The position numbers and the translations under genes were made by a program. Source: Sphingomonadales bacterium (GTDB taxonomy: Bacteria > Pseudomonadota > Alphaproteobacteria > Sphingomonadales > Emcibacteraceae). Taken from it: a DNA stretch of 10,567 nt. This document shows, piece by piece, positions 1 to 6,229 of the stretch; position 1 is the stretch's first letter; each line of letters opens with the position of its first letter. Location: the NCBI GenBank assembly GCA_011051815.1, contig DRKK01000303.1:1-10567 (forward strand), written 5' to 3'. The notes under the pieces are model-generated. The model was not told the DNA's origin. It saw only the letters and a list, made by a program, of their open reading frames with translations, and ran no database searches.

Positions 1-1550
1 ATGCAAAAGTGGCCATCCTGTCGAAAAACAAACTGAATGAGGGCAGCACCTCCTGGGCGCAGGGCGGCATTGCGGCGGTACTGGATAACCGGGACAGCAC
101 CGAATCCCATATCGAAGATACCATGGTCGCGGGCGCGGGGCTGTGCCACCGGGATACGGTGACTTTTGTGGTGGAAAACGGCCATGATGCCATTGACTGG
201 CTGGTGGATCAGGGCGTATCCTTCACCAAGGAAACCGAAATTAAAAAAGACGTCTTTGTGGATGGGGATTATCACCTGACCAAGGAAGGCGGCCATTCCT
301 TTCGCCGGGTGGTCCATGCCACCGATGCCACGGGACAAGAGGTTCAACAGTCGCTGGAAACACAGGCGCGAAACCACCCCAATATCACCCTGTTTGAAAA
401 TCATATGACCGTTGACCTGATCGGCGATCAGCATCCAGATGCGGCAAAACGCCGCTGTGTGGGGGCTTATGTACTTGATACCAAAAACAACCGCATGGAT
501 GTTTTCCGGGCCAAGACCACGGTTCTGGCCACCGGCGGGGCGAGCCGGGTATATCTTTATACCTCCAACCCCGACGGCTCTACCGGCGACGGGATCGCCA
601 TGGCCTGGCGGTTTGGCTGTCGGGTGGCCAATATGGAATTTAACCAGTTCCACCCCACCTGTCTCTATCATCCGGAAACCCGGACCTTTCTGCTGACCGA
701 GGCCCTGCGCGGTGAAGGGGCTTACCTGCGTCTGCCGGATGGGGAACGGTTCATGAAACGCTTTGATGAGCGGCTGGAACTGGCCCCGCGCGATATTGTC
801 GCCCGGGCCATCGACCATGAGATGAAGCGGTTGGGCCTCGACTGCGTCTATCTGGATATTTCCCACAAGGATGCGGATTTCATTCAGGAGCATTTTCCGA
901 CCATCTATAAACGCTGTTTGGAATTGGGCTATGACCTGACGAAACAGCCTATCCCCGTGGTGCCGGCGGCCCATTATACCTGCGGCGGCGTCATGACCGG
1001 CCCGGCGGGCCAGACGGACGTGGCGAACCTGTTTGCCATTGGCGAGGTCGCCCATACGGGCCTGCATGGGGCCAACCGCATGGCCAGTAATTCCCTGCTG
1101 GAATGTCTGGTGTATGGCCATGAGGCAGCCAAGGAAATCCTCTCCCTGATCAAGACAGAAAAGCTATATGACAATATCCGCCCCTGGGATGCGAGCCGGG
1201 TCATGGACAGTGACGAGGATGTGGTGATCTCTCATAACTGGAACGAACTGCGCCATTTCATGTGGGATTATGTGGGCATCGTGCGCACAACAAGAAGGCT
1301 GGAACGGGCGGCACGGCGCGCGGATATGCTGGCCGGGGAAATCCGCGAATATTACAGCCATTTCCGGGTAACGCCGGACTTGCTGGAACTGCGTAATCTT
1401 GTGGTGGTGGCGGATTTGATCATCCGATCGGCCCTGCTGCGCACCGAAAGCCGGGGCCTGCATTATATGCTGGACTATCCGGAAACCGACCCCATCATGG
1501 ATGGCCGCGACACCATCCTGCGCCCACCCCGCCGTCCGCTGGCGAAATAA
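1..1550 (+). CDS. nadB: L-aspartate oxidase, 5'-truncated by window edge
   Basis: This flavoenzyme oxidises L-aspartate to iminoaspartate, the first step of de novo NAD synthesis; NadA then makes quinolinate from it. The reading frame is already open at base 3 (Ala-Lys-Val-Ala-Ile-Leu-Ser-Lys), so the GTG at base 9 is not the true start. By comparison with the E. coli protein, about 30-35 N-terminal residues, including the GxGxxG dinucleotide-binding turn, lie outside the window. Visible signatures are [11 protein letters not shown] (from base 36), EFNQFHPT (636-659), TEALRGEG (about 697-720), HYTCGGV (about 972) and the FAD-site stretch [20 protein letters not shown] (about 1060-1120). The C-terminal helical domain is complete and ends at TAA 1548-1550. 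The 513 visible residues plus the missing part give the usual length of about 540. The product is cytoplasmic. Neither nadA nor nadC lies downstream, so any nad operon would be to the left. An L-aspartate oxidase is far more likely than a succinate dehydrogenase flavoprotein because of the HYTCGGV and [12 protein letters not shown] signatures. Confidence 0.96.
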   Translation, partial: AKVAILSKNKLNEGSTSWAQGGIAAVLDNRDSTESHIEDTMVAGAGLCHRDTVTFVVENGHDAIDWLVDQGVSFTKETEIKKDVFVDGDYHLTKEGGHSFRRVVHATDATGQEVQQSLETQARNHPNITLFENHMTVDLIGDQHPDAAKRRCVGAYVLDTKNNRMDVFRAKTTVLATGGASRVYLYTSNPDGSTGDGIAMAWRFGCRVANMEFNQFHPTCLYHPETRTFLLTEALRGEGAYLRLPDGERFMKRFDERLELAPRDIVARAIDHEMKRLGLDCVYLDISHKDADFIQEHFPTIYKRCLELGYDLTKQPIPVVPAAHYTCGGVMTGPAGQTDVANLFAIGEVAHTGLHGANRMASNSLLECLVYGHEAAKEILSLIKTEKLYDNIRPWDASRVMDSDEDVVISHNWNELRHFMWDYVGIVRTTRRLERAARRADMLAGEIREYYSHFRVTPDLLELRNLVVVADLIIRSALLRTESRGLHYMLDYPETDPIMDGRDTILRPPRRPLAK

Positions 1551-1557
1551 CCCCAAC

Positions 1558-1605
1558 ATCAGACACCCGGCTCGGGGGCCGGGGTGACGGCAGCGGAAAA
1601 CTGCC
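1558..1605. repeat. Two tandem GC-rich palindromes after nadB (REP-like)
   Basis: The first hairpin has arms CCCGGC (1566-1571) and GCCGGG (1578-1583) around a six-base loop. It is flanked by CAGAC on the left and GTGACG on the right, a layout that resembles short palindromic intergenic repeats scattered through many alphaproteobacterial genomes. The second has arms GGCAG (1589-1593) and CTGCC (1601-1605) around a seven-base loop. They begin 15 bases after the nadB stop. Neither is followed by a T-run, so they are not textbook intrinsic terminators, though they could stabilise the nadB mRNA end or pause transcription. The repeat-family assignment is from memory of the pattern and cannot be shown from one copy. 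Confidence 0.5.
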
Positions 1606-1627
1606 ACAATATTGCCTTATTCTGCTC

Positions 1628-1780
1628 TCACTTCTGCCGCAATGGGGACCTAGTATCTGTAATTGCTAAATCCCCTTTAGCCAGCCACTGGAAATGCGAT
1701 AGATACCCCTCTTCCACCCCGTATAATTTCCGGTAGCTGGCTATTTTTTTTGCCTTCTGATAGGATGACATTTTCACCAT
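1628..1780 (-). CDS. Possible small ORF, 50 codons, unknown function
   Basis: On the minus strand an ATG at 1780-1778 opens 50 codons closed by TGA at 1630-1628. A second in-frame ATG lies three codons in (1771-1769). The predicted peptide begins MVKMSSYQKAKKIASYRKLY and ends LAITDTRSPLRQK. It is basic at both ends, rich in Tyr and Lys, and has no membrane segment or cysteine. I recognise no family. In its favour: a protein-like composition, a GGTGAT motif complementary to the 16S rRNA end just before the first ATG (three-base spacing, shorter than ideal), and an otherwise unexplained gap. Against it: 50 open codons can arise by chance, and the ORF covers an 18-bp inverted repeat plus T-run that reads well as a + strand terminator. 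It would be divergent from the transferase gene, with only 24 bp between start codons. It could also be a remnant of a larger gene. Confidence 0.28.
   Translation of the reverse strand: MVKMSSYQKAKKIASYRKLYGVEEGYLSHFQWLAKGDLAITDTRSPLRQK
1678..1751 (+). terminator. Long hairpin followed by eight T's (terminator or sRNA 3' end)
   Basis: The arms are 1678-1695 and 1726-1743, each 18 bases. Sixteen pairs are Watson-Crick, one is a T-G wobble (1689/1732) and one is a C-A mismatch (1686/1735). The outer eight pairs, TAGCCAGC with GCTGGCTA, are perfect and sit directly against T8 at 1744-1751. The loop is 30 bases. A GC-rich stem abutting a T-run on the + strand fits an intrinsic terminator for nadB, about 130 bases past its stop, or the 3' end of a small RNA. 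The long loop is unusual. The element ends in TA on both sides, so a tiny inverted-repeat insertion is a weaker alternative. It overlaps the possible minus-strand small ORF. Confidence 0.6.
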
Positions 1781-1804
1781 GCTATCACCAAAAGGGGCAA
1801 CCTC

Positions 1805-2497
1805 ATGAAATTATATGAACTGGTCGGCAAAGACAAAACCCAAGGGTTCAGCCCCTATGTCTGGCGATCGCGCATGGCCATCGCCCATAAGGGGCTTGAG
1901 GTTGAAATGGTGCCCCTGATTTTTACCGAAATTGCAGGTCTAAAAGATATTGATGCCAAGACTGTACCCATTCTGGATGATGACGGCACCCTGATTACCG
2001 ACAGTTGGGATATCGCCTGTTATCTGGAGGAAAAATACCCCGACCGGCCGTCCCTGTTCGGCGGCGAAGCAGGCAAGGCCTATGCCAATTTCTTTAATTT
2101 TACCAGCTTTACCCATCTGGTCATGCCGCTTTTCCAAACATTGGCCTATGATATTTTTGAAGGGCTGGATGACAAGGACCGGGCCTATTTTCGCGAAACG
2201 CGGGAAGCCCGGCTTGGTAAAAGCCTTGAAGAAGCCCACGCCCATCAAGACCAGTCCCTGAAAATATTTCAGAAACAGCTCTGGCCCTATAACACATTGC
2301 TGAAAACACAGGAATTCTTCCATGGCAGCCAGCCGGCCTATACGGATTACATCATGTATGGCCTGTTTCAATGGGCCAAGGGGGTCAGTGCGTTAGCTAT
2401 AATATCACCTGATGAGCCGTTATATGGCTGGCGGGCAAAGATGGATGAGCTATTCGATGGGCTGGGGAAAGTCATCCGGGCAAAAAAACCTGCCTGA
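1805..2497 (+). CDS. Glutathione S-transferase family protein, LigE/LigF (beta-etherase)-like
   Basis: This is a cytoplasmic glutathione transferase of 230 residues, the usual size for the family. The N-terminal thioredoxin-fold domain (about 1-85) holds SPYVWR at 16-21, which matches the start of bacterial beta-etherases, the cis-proline pair VP at 54-55, and the glutathione-contacting DS at 66-67 followed by WDIACYLEEKYPDRP. The rest (about 95-225) is the all-helical C-terminal domain. The ATG at 1805 is preceded by AAGGGG at 1791-1796, eight bases away, which supports this start. The closest named relatives by pattern are LigE and LigF, which cleave lignin beta-aryl ether bonds with glutathione. 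Many non-lignolytic alphaproteobacteria carry such a paralogue with unknown substrate, and no lignin genes are nearby, so I do not assign that reaction. It lies 82 bp upstream of htpG on the same strand, but htpG has its own promoter. A detoxification or stress role is an inference. Confidence 0.85.
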   Translation: MKLYELVGKDKTQGFSPYVWRSRMAIAHKGLEVEMVPLIFTEIAGLKDIDAKTVPILDDDGTLITDSWDIACYLEEKYPDRPSLFGGEAGKAYANFFNFTSFTHLVMPLFQTLAYDIFEGLDDKDRAYFRETREARLGKSLEEAHAHQDQSLKIFQKQLWPYNTLLKTQEFFHGSQPAYTDYIMYGLFQWAKGVSALAIISPDEPLYGWRAKMDELFDGLGKVIRAKKPA

Positions 2498-2511
2498 GGG
2501 AACCTTTCGCC

Positions 2512-2539
2512 CTTGAATTCCCCCCGCCCCACGCCATAT
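2512..2539 (+). promoter_or_regulatory. Heat-shock (sigma-32/RpoH) promoter of htpG
   Basis: CTTGAA at 2512-2517 matches the RpoH -35 element. After a 14-base spacer, CGCCATAT at 2532-2539 matches seven of eight positions of the CCCCATAT-type -10 element. Transcription would start near 2546-2548, leaving a leader of about 33 bases before the htpG ATG. The promoter begins 15 bases after the stop of the transferase gene, so htpG can be heat-induced independently of it. htpG belongs to the RpoH regulon in E. coli and several alphaproteobacteria, which supports the reading. Confidence 0.8.
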
Positions 2540-2579
2540 TTAGCTACAACTGATTTTACTAAAGTAGGGTGTATTAAAT

Positions 2580-4466
2580 ATGACGACAAAAACCAAAACG
2601 GAAAAGGTAGAAAAACACGGTTTTCAGGCCGAGGTTTCCAAACTTCTTCACATGATGGTCCATTCGGTCTATTCCGAACGGGAAATTTTTCTGCGCGAGC
2701 TGATCTCCAACGCCTCTGATGCCTGCGACAAGCTACGCTATGAGGCCCTGACCAAACCAGAACTGACCAAGGATGATCCGGACTTTAAAGTTACCATCAC
2801 CCTTGATGAGAAAAACAGCCGTCTGACCCTGTCCGATAATGGTATCGGCATGAGTCATGATGACCTGATTTCCCATCTGGGTACCATCGCCCGGTCCGGC
2901 ACCGGCGCCTTTATGGAAAAGCTGTCCGGTGATGACACCCAGGACATCAATATGATCGGCCAGTTCGGGGTCGGTTTCTATTCCGTCTTCATGGTATCTG
3001 ACGATATTACCGTTATCAGCCGCAAGGCGGGCGAGGATGAAAGCTGGTCATGGCATTCGGACGGCATCGGTGAATATACCCTCACCCCCGCCACCAAGGA
3101 AAGCCGGGGCACGGATATCATCCTTCATATCAAGGATGACGCCAAAGAATTTCTGGAAGAATTCCGTATCCGGTCCATCATCAAGACCTATTCCGATCAT
3201 ATCGCCATTCCCATCACCCTGGTCATGGACAAAGACGGCGAGGAGAAGGCGGAAAAAGTCAATGAAGGCACCGCGCTGTGGGTGCGGCCAAAGTCTGACA
3301 TTACCGACGAGCAATATAAAGAATTTTACCACCATGTAAGCCATGCCATGGATGATCCATGGTTGACACTTCATTACAAGGCCGAGGGCAAGATCGAATA
3401 TACGGTGCTCATGTTTATCCCGAGCCAACCGCCCATGGACCTGTTCGACCCGGCGCGTAAAACCCGCAGCAAGCTTTATGTAAAACGCATCTTCATCACC
3501 GATGACTGCGAGGATTTAATCCCCAGCTACCTGCGGTTCATGCGCGGCATTGTTGACAGTGAAGACCTGCCGCTGAATATCAGCCGGGAAATGCTACAGA
3601 ATAACCCGGTGTTGAACAGCATCCGCACCGCGGTCACCAAAAAAATCCTGTCCGAGCTGGAGAAAAAAGCCAAAAAAGATGCGGACGCCTATGCAGTTTT
3701 CTGGAAATCCTTTGGCCCGGTATTGAAAGAAGGCATCTATGAGGATTTCGGCCGCCGGGATCAACTGATGAAACTGGCCCGCTTTGAAAGCACCGACACA
3801 GAAGGCCTGCAAAGCCTTGATGATTATGTTGGCCGCATGAAAGACGGGCAAGAAAATATCTATTATATCACCGGCGATAACCCCGAAGCCGCCCGTCGTT
3901 CGCCCCAGCTTGAAGGCTTTAAAGCCAAGGGGATCGAAGTGCTGTTCCTGACCGATGCGGTGGATGATTTCTGGTTACAGATGGTGCCGGAATATGAGGG
4001 CAAGAAATTTCAATCCGTTACCCGCGGCACCGCCGACCTTGACGACAAGAAAGACGATGACGACAAGAAGGACAAGAAAAAAAGCCCGGAAATTGACGCC
4101 CTGATCGGCCTGCTGAAAAGCAACCTCGAAGGCGCCGTCAAGGATGTGCGCCTGTCCAACCGCCTGACCGACAGCCCGGTCTGTCTTGTGGCTGACGAGG
4201 GAGATATGGACATTCACCTTCAGCGGATTCTAAAACAACATCAACAGCTTGACCAGACAACCCTGCGGGTTCTGGAAATCAATGAAAACCATCCGCTGAT
4301 CAAGGCCATCGCGGCCAAGGCCACCGGCAAGGGTGCCATTGACGCCTTAAAAGATGCGTCCAACCTGTTGCTGGATCAGGCGCGGATTATGGAGGGTGAG
4401 TTGCCCGCAGACCCGGTTGCCTTCGCCGGTCGCCTGTCGGCCATCATGACCAGCGGGCTGAAATAA
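2580..4466 (+). CDS. htpG: Molecular chaperone HtpG (bacterial Hsp90)
   Basis: This is an ATP-dependent dimeric cytoplasmic chaperone of 628 residues (E. coli 624). The N-terminal GHKL ATPase domain is intact: REIFLRELISNASDACDKL carries the catalytic Glu40 and Mg-binding Asn44, DNGIGM lies at 86-91, GTIARSGT at 101-108 and GQFGVGFYS at 127-135. The middle domain follows, with the client and gamma-phosphate region around LPLNISREMLQ. The C-terminal dimerisation domain runs from about 505 to the end. Between them, residues 488-501 form an unusually charged run of only Asp and Lys, containing DDDDK. The ATG at 2580 is the first start in frame with the conserved N-terminus; the only Shine-Dalgarno-like bases are a weak TAGGGTG at 2565-2571. 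Expression is probably heat-induced through the promoter at 2512-2539. The gene is convergent with the DUF1223 gene, with three bases between the stop codons. Confidence 0.98.
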   Translation: MTTKTKTEKVEKHGFQAEVSKLLHMMVHSVYSEREIFLRELISNASDACDKLRYEALTKPELTKDDPDFKVTITLDEKNSRLTLSDNGIGMSHDDLISHLGTIARSGTGAFMEKLSGDDTQDINMIGQFGVGFYSVFMVSDDITVISRKAGEDESWSWHSDGIGEYTLTPATKESRGTDIILHIKDDAKEFLEEFRIRSIIKTYSDHIAIPITLVMDKDGEEKAEKVNEGTALWVRPKSDITDEQYKEFYHHVSHAMDDPWLTLHYKAEGKIEYTVLMFIPSQPPMDLFDPARKTRSKLYVKRIFITDDCEDLIPSYLRFMRGIVDSEDLPLNISREMLQNNPVLNSIRTAVTKKILSELEKKAKKDADAYAVFWKSFGPVLKEGIYEDFGRRDQLMKLARFESTDTEGLQSLDDYVGRMKDGQENIYYITGDNPEAARRSPQLEGFKAKGIEVLFLTDAVDDFWLQMVPEYEGKKFQSVTRGTADLDDKKDDDDKKDKKKSPEIDALIGLLKSNLEGAVKDVRLSNRLTDSPVCLVADEGDMDIHLQRILKQHQQLDQTTLRVLEINENHPLIKAIAAKATGKGAIDALKDASNLLLDQARIMEGELPADPVAFAGRLSAIMTSGLK

Positions 4467-4479
4467 AGATTATTTCAGC
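4457..4479. terminator. Perfect 10-bp inverted repeat holding both convergent stop codons
   Basis: The arms GCTGAAATAA (4457-4466) and TTATTTCAGC (4470-4479) are perfectly complementary around a three-base AGA loop. The left arm contains the htpG TAA (4464-4466) and the right arm the TAA of the minus-strand gene (4472-4470). Both proteins end in Leu-Lys-stop with the same codons, which generates the symmetry. It could act as a shared bidirectional terminator, with stem-borne A and T bases in place of a separate T-run. The stem is AT-rich, so its efficiency as a terminator is uncertain. Confidence 0.5.
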
Positions 4480-5234
4480 TTGACCGCCGCGATGATGGGA
4501 CCGGTCTCACGGGATTGTAACAAAAGGGCATAGGCATCATAACTGCCTTTGCCCAGATCCTGCCGGGACAGGGTGAGGCGGACTTCCTGCCCCATCCAGC
4601 TGCCGATACGTTTGATGGATTGAACCACATTGTGATAGGTCCGGGTTTGTCCGGCATTCTCGCCGCCCCGAATATTCACCGTCTTCTGAAAATCATACCC
4701 GATGACCCATATGGTCGCGGCAGCTACCCCGTCACTGGCCCCAATCCTAAGGTCGATCATATCACCGGATTGATCAAAGATAATGTCAAGATCGGCCATC
4801 CGGTCAGGCCGTGTTTCCATAATCATCTGCCGCACCAGATCGCCCTTTGACCCGATCACATCGCGCGCGCCCTGAATAATCATTTGCGGGGTATAAACGC
4901 CATTTTTGCCCAGTGATATGTTATATTTCCGTTGCCGGATGGTACAATCCGGTTGGGCCAGCGTATCTTTCCAACCCAGATAATTCCAGTAATCAACAGA
5001 ATAACTAAGCGCCAGAACATCTTTCCGCACACTGAGTTTTGCCAGAACCTCATCTGCCGGCGGACATGAATTGCATCCCTGTGAGGTGAAAAGCTCCACC
5101 ACAACAAGATCTTGGACACCCTCGTCTGATATATCAGAACGCGCTTGGGCCGCGCCCGTATTCATATTTATCCCGAGCACCGCTAATATTAAAAAAACAG
5201 ATAAAATTCTAACCATATGTAAAACTATATTCAT
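4470..5234 (-). CDS. Secreted DUF1223 thioredoxin-fold protein
   Basis: The 254-residue product starts with a signal peptide: a hydrophobic core at about 8-24, then a likely cleavage after Ala-Gln-Ala at residue 31. It should therefore act in the periplasm. The mature part begins with VVELFTSQGCNSCPPAD, the DUF1223 signature, with a thioredoxin-like CxxC at Cys54 and Cys57. It continues with YSVDYWNYLGWKDTLAQP and VYTPQMIIQG, where TPQ at 115-117 probably supplies the cis-proline. These support a redox-active fold, but no reaction is established for the family as far as I know. The ATG at 5234 is chosen because it gives the full signal peptide; AAGG lies only a base or two upstream, so initiation signals are poor. 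The alternative Met7 start would still leave a signal peptide. DUF1223 genes often sit beside acnA in alphaproteobacteria; here one membrane-protein gene separates them. Confidence 0.9.
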   Translation of the reverse strand: MNIVLHMVRILSVFLILAVLGINMNTGAAQARSDISDEGVQDLVVVELFTSQGCNSCPPADEVLAKLSVRKDVLALSYSVDYWNYLGWKDTLAQPDCTIRQRKYNISLGKNGVYTPQMIIQGARDVIGSKGDLVRQMIMETRPDRMADLDIIFDQSGDMIDLRIGASDGVAAATIWVIGYDFQKTVNIRGGENAGQTRTYHNVVQSIKRIGSWMGQEVRLTLSRQDLGKGSYDAYALLLQSRETGPIIAAVKLK

Positions 5235-5273
5235 GCCTTAAGGGTATCGTAAGCGAGAATAAACTGCTAATCA

Positions 5274-5283
5274 CACTATAGTG
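5274..5283. promoter_or_regulatory. Ten-base palindrome between divergent genes
   Basis: CACTATAGTG is a perfect palindrome lying between the divergent starts of the DUF1223 gene (5234) and the membrane-protein gene (5339 or 5300). It contains TATAGT, five of six matches to a sigma-70 -10 element, on both strands. I see no good -35 partner at the right distance on either strand. It could be an operator or paired -10 elements, or it could be chance. Confidence 0.25.
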
Positions 5284-5322
5284 AATGTTATAGAGTATTT
5301 TGTTGAAAGACAAAAGCACAGC

Positions 5323-5327
5323 AAGGA
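5323..5327 (+). promoter_or_regulatory. Ribosome binding site supporting the GTG start at 5339
   Basis: AAGGA lies 11 bases before the GTG at 5339. The farther-upstream TTG at 5300 has no Shine-Dalgarno-like bases before it. This favours the shorter 293-residue protein over the 306-residue form. Confidence 0.5.
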
Positions 5328-5338
5328 TACGCTTTTTT

Positions 5339-6220
5339 GTGAGTAACCAAAAGATTTCTGTCGGGGCGTCCATTTCGGAGAGCTACAAGTTTCTCATGGG
5401 ACATATGCCCCATTTTTTCCGCCTGATATACGGCCCCCTCATTCTGTGGGTATCGGTCAAGCTCGGCGAACAGGTCCTTGCCAGGGAATATGATATTCAG
5501 ATAAACGGCAATAATATCCTGCACCTGTTTACGGCGGCTTTTGCCATCGTCTGGTACCGACAATTTCTGCTCGGGGCTGACTATGCCAGCTACCGCCTTA
5601 TGCTAAAAAAAGGCTTCTCCGGCAGTCATTTCACCCTGCAACGGGCCTGGCGGGCCGCGGTGCGAATAACCGTGATCACACTGGTGTTGCTGGTGCCCAC
5701 ATTGCTTGTTTCCATGGGCATGATGATCTATTTTGCCCAGCAGGGCGTACAATTTTCGGATGAGCTTATTCAGGATCTGGCCATCAAAAGCACCTTCATC
5801 GTTATGGTGATCTTCTCGCCCATATTGGTTCGTCTGTCCCTCTATACGGCGGGTTTTGCCTTGGGGCGCACATCTTTGAGCTTCAAACAGTTATGGCAAC
5901 AGACCCGAGGCTATACCGCAACACTGTGGCTGGTGGCAATCCGGGGGTTCCTGCCGCTCAGTCTCTATAGCTATTGCCTGACATGGTTTCTGAATATCGC
6001 CATGGAAAGAATGGCCGCCCATTATATTATTTCCACCATCGTGGTGGAAACGCTGGCAGCCTTCCTGACATTTATGATGCTGGCCATTGTGGTAGCGGCC
6101 AATGCGGAAGCCTTCCGGGTGTTGATCGGCGTGCGCCAGGGCGATGCCCCTCACAGGACAGATTCCGGCCGCCGCCGCGAAGACGTTGCCTCAAACAAGG
6201 TCTCCGGGCAGGCGGTTTAG
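5339..6220 (+). CDS. Uncharacterised six-helix inner-membrane protein
   Basis: I do not recognise this family. Using the GTG start at 5339 the product has 293 residues, with six likely membrane segments at about 27-41, 60-80, 109-133, 151-174, 194-216 and 230-254. A short polar N-terminus precedes them and a hydrophilic, Arg-rich tail follows (about 265-293). There is no signal peptide, ATPase motif, CxxC or obvious metal site. Loops hold several Arg and Tyr residues, such as DYASYRLMLKKGF between helices 2 and 3. An in-frame TTG at 5300 would add 13 residues, but AAGGA at 5323-5327 supports the GTG. The gene is divergent from the DUF1223 gene and convergent with acnA, with nine bases between stop codons, so it is probably its own transcript. 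Its sole contextual hint is position between a periplasmic redox-like protein and aconitase. It may belong to one of the broad multi-pass domains of unknown function; I assign no role. Confidence 0.75.
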   Translation: MSNQKISVGASISESYKFLMGHMPHFFRLIYGPLILWVSVKLGEQVLAREYDIQINGNNILHLFTAAFAIVWYRQFLLGADYASYRLMLKKGFSGSHFTLQRAWRAAVRITVITLVLLVPTLLVSMGMMIYFAQQGVQFSDELIQDLAIKSTFIVMVIFSPILVRLSLYTAGFALGRTSLSFKQLWQQTRGYTATLWLVAIRGFLPLSLYSYCLTWFLNIAMERMAAHYIISTIVVETLAAFLTFMMLAIVVAANAEAFRVLIGVRQGDAPHRTDSGRRREDVASNKVSGQAV

Positions 6221-6229
6221 GTTTTTTAT

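Noticed and set aside
1164..1607. 147-codon minus-strand frame over the 3' end of nadB
   Set aside because: It is antisense to conserved NadB sequence and its composition is explained by the opposite coding frame.
1678..1743. Miniature inverted-repeat transposable element with TA ends
   Set aside because: At 66 bp it is very small, a TA duplication is indistinguishable from the palindrome itself, and the T-run favours a terminator. I keep it only as an alternative inside the hairpin entry.
2513..2719. 68-codon + strand frame overlapping the htpG start
   Set aside because: It begins inside the heat-shock promoter and runs out of frame through conserved HtpG codons.
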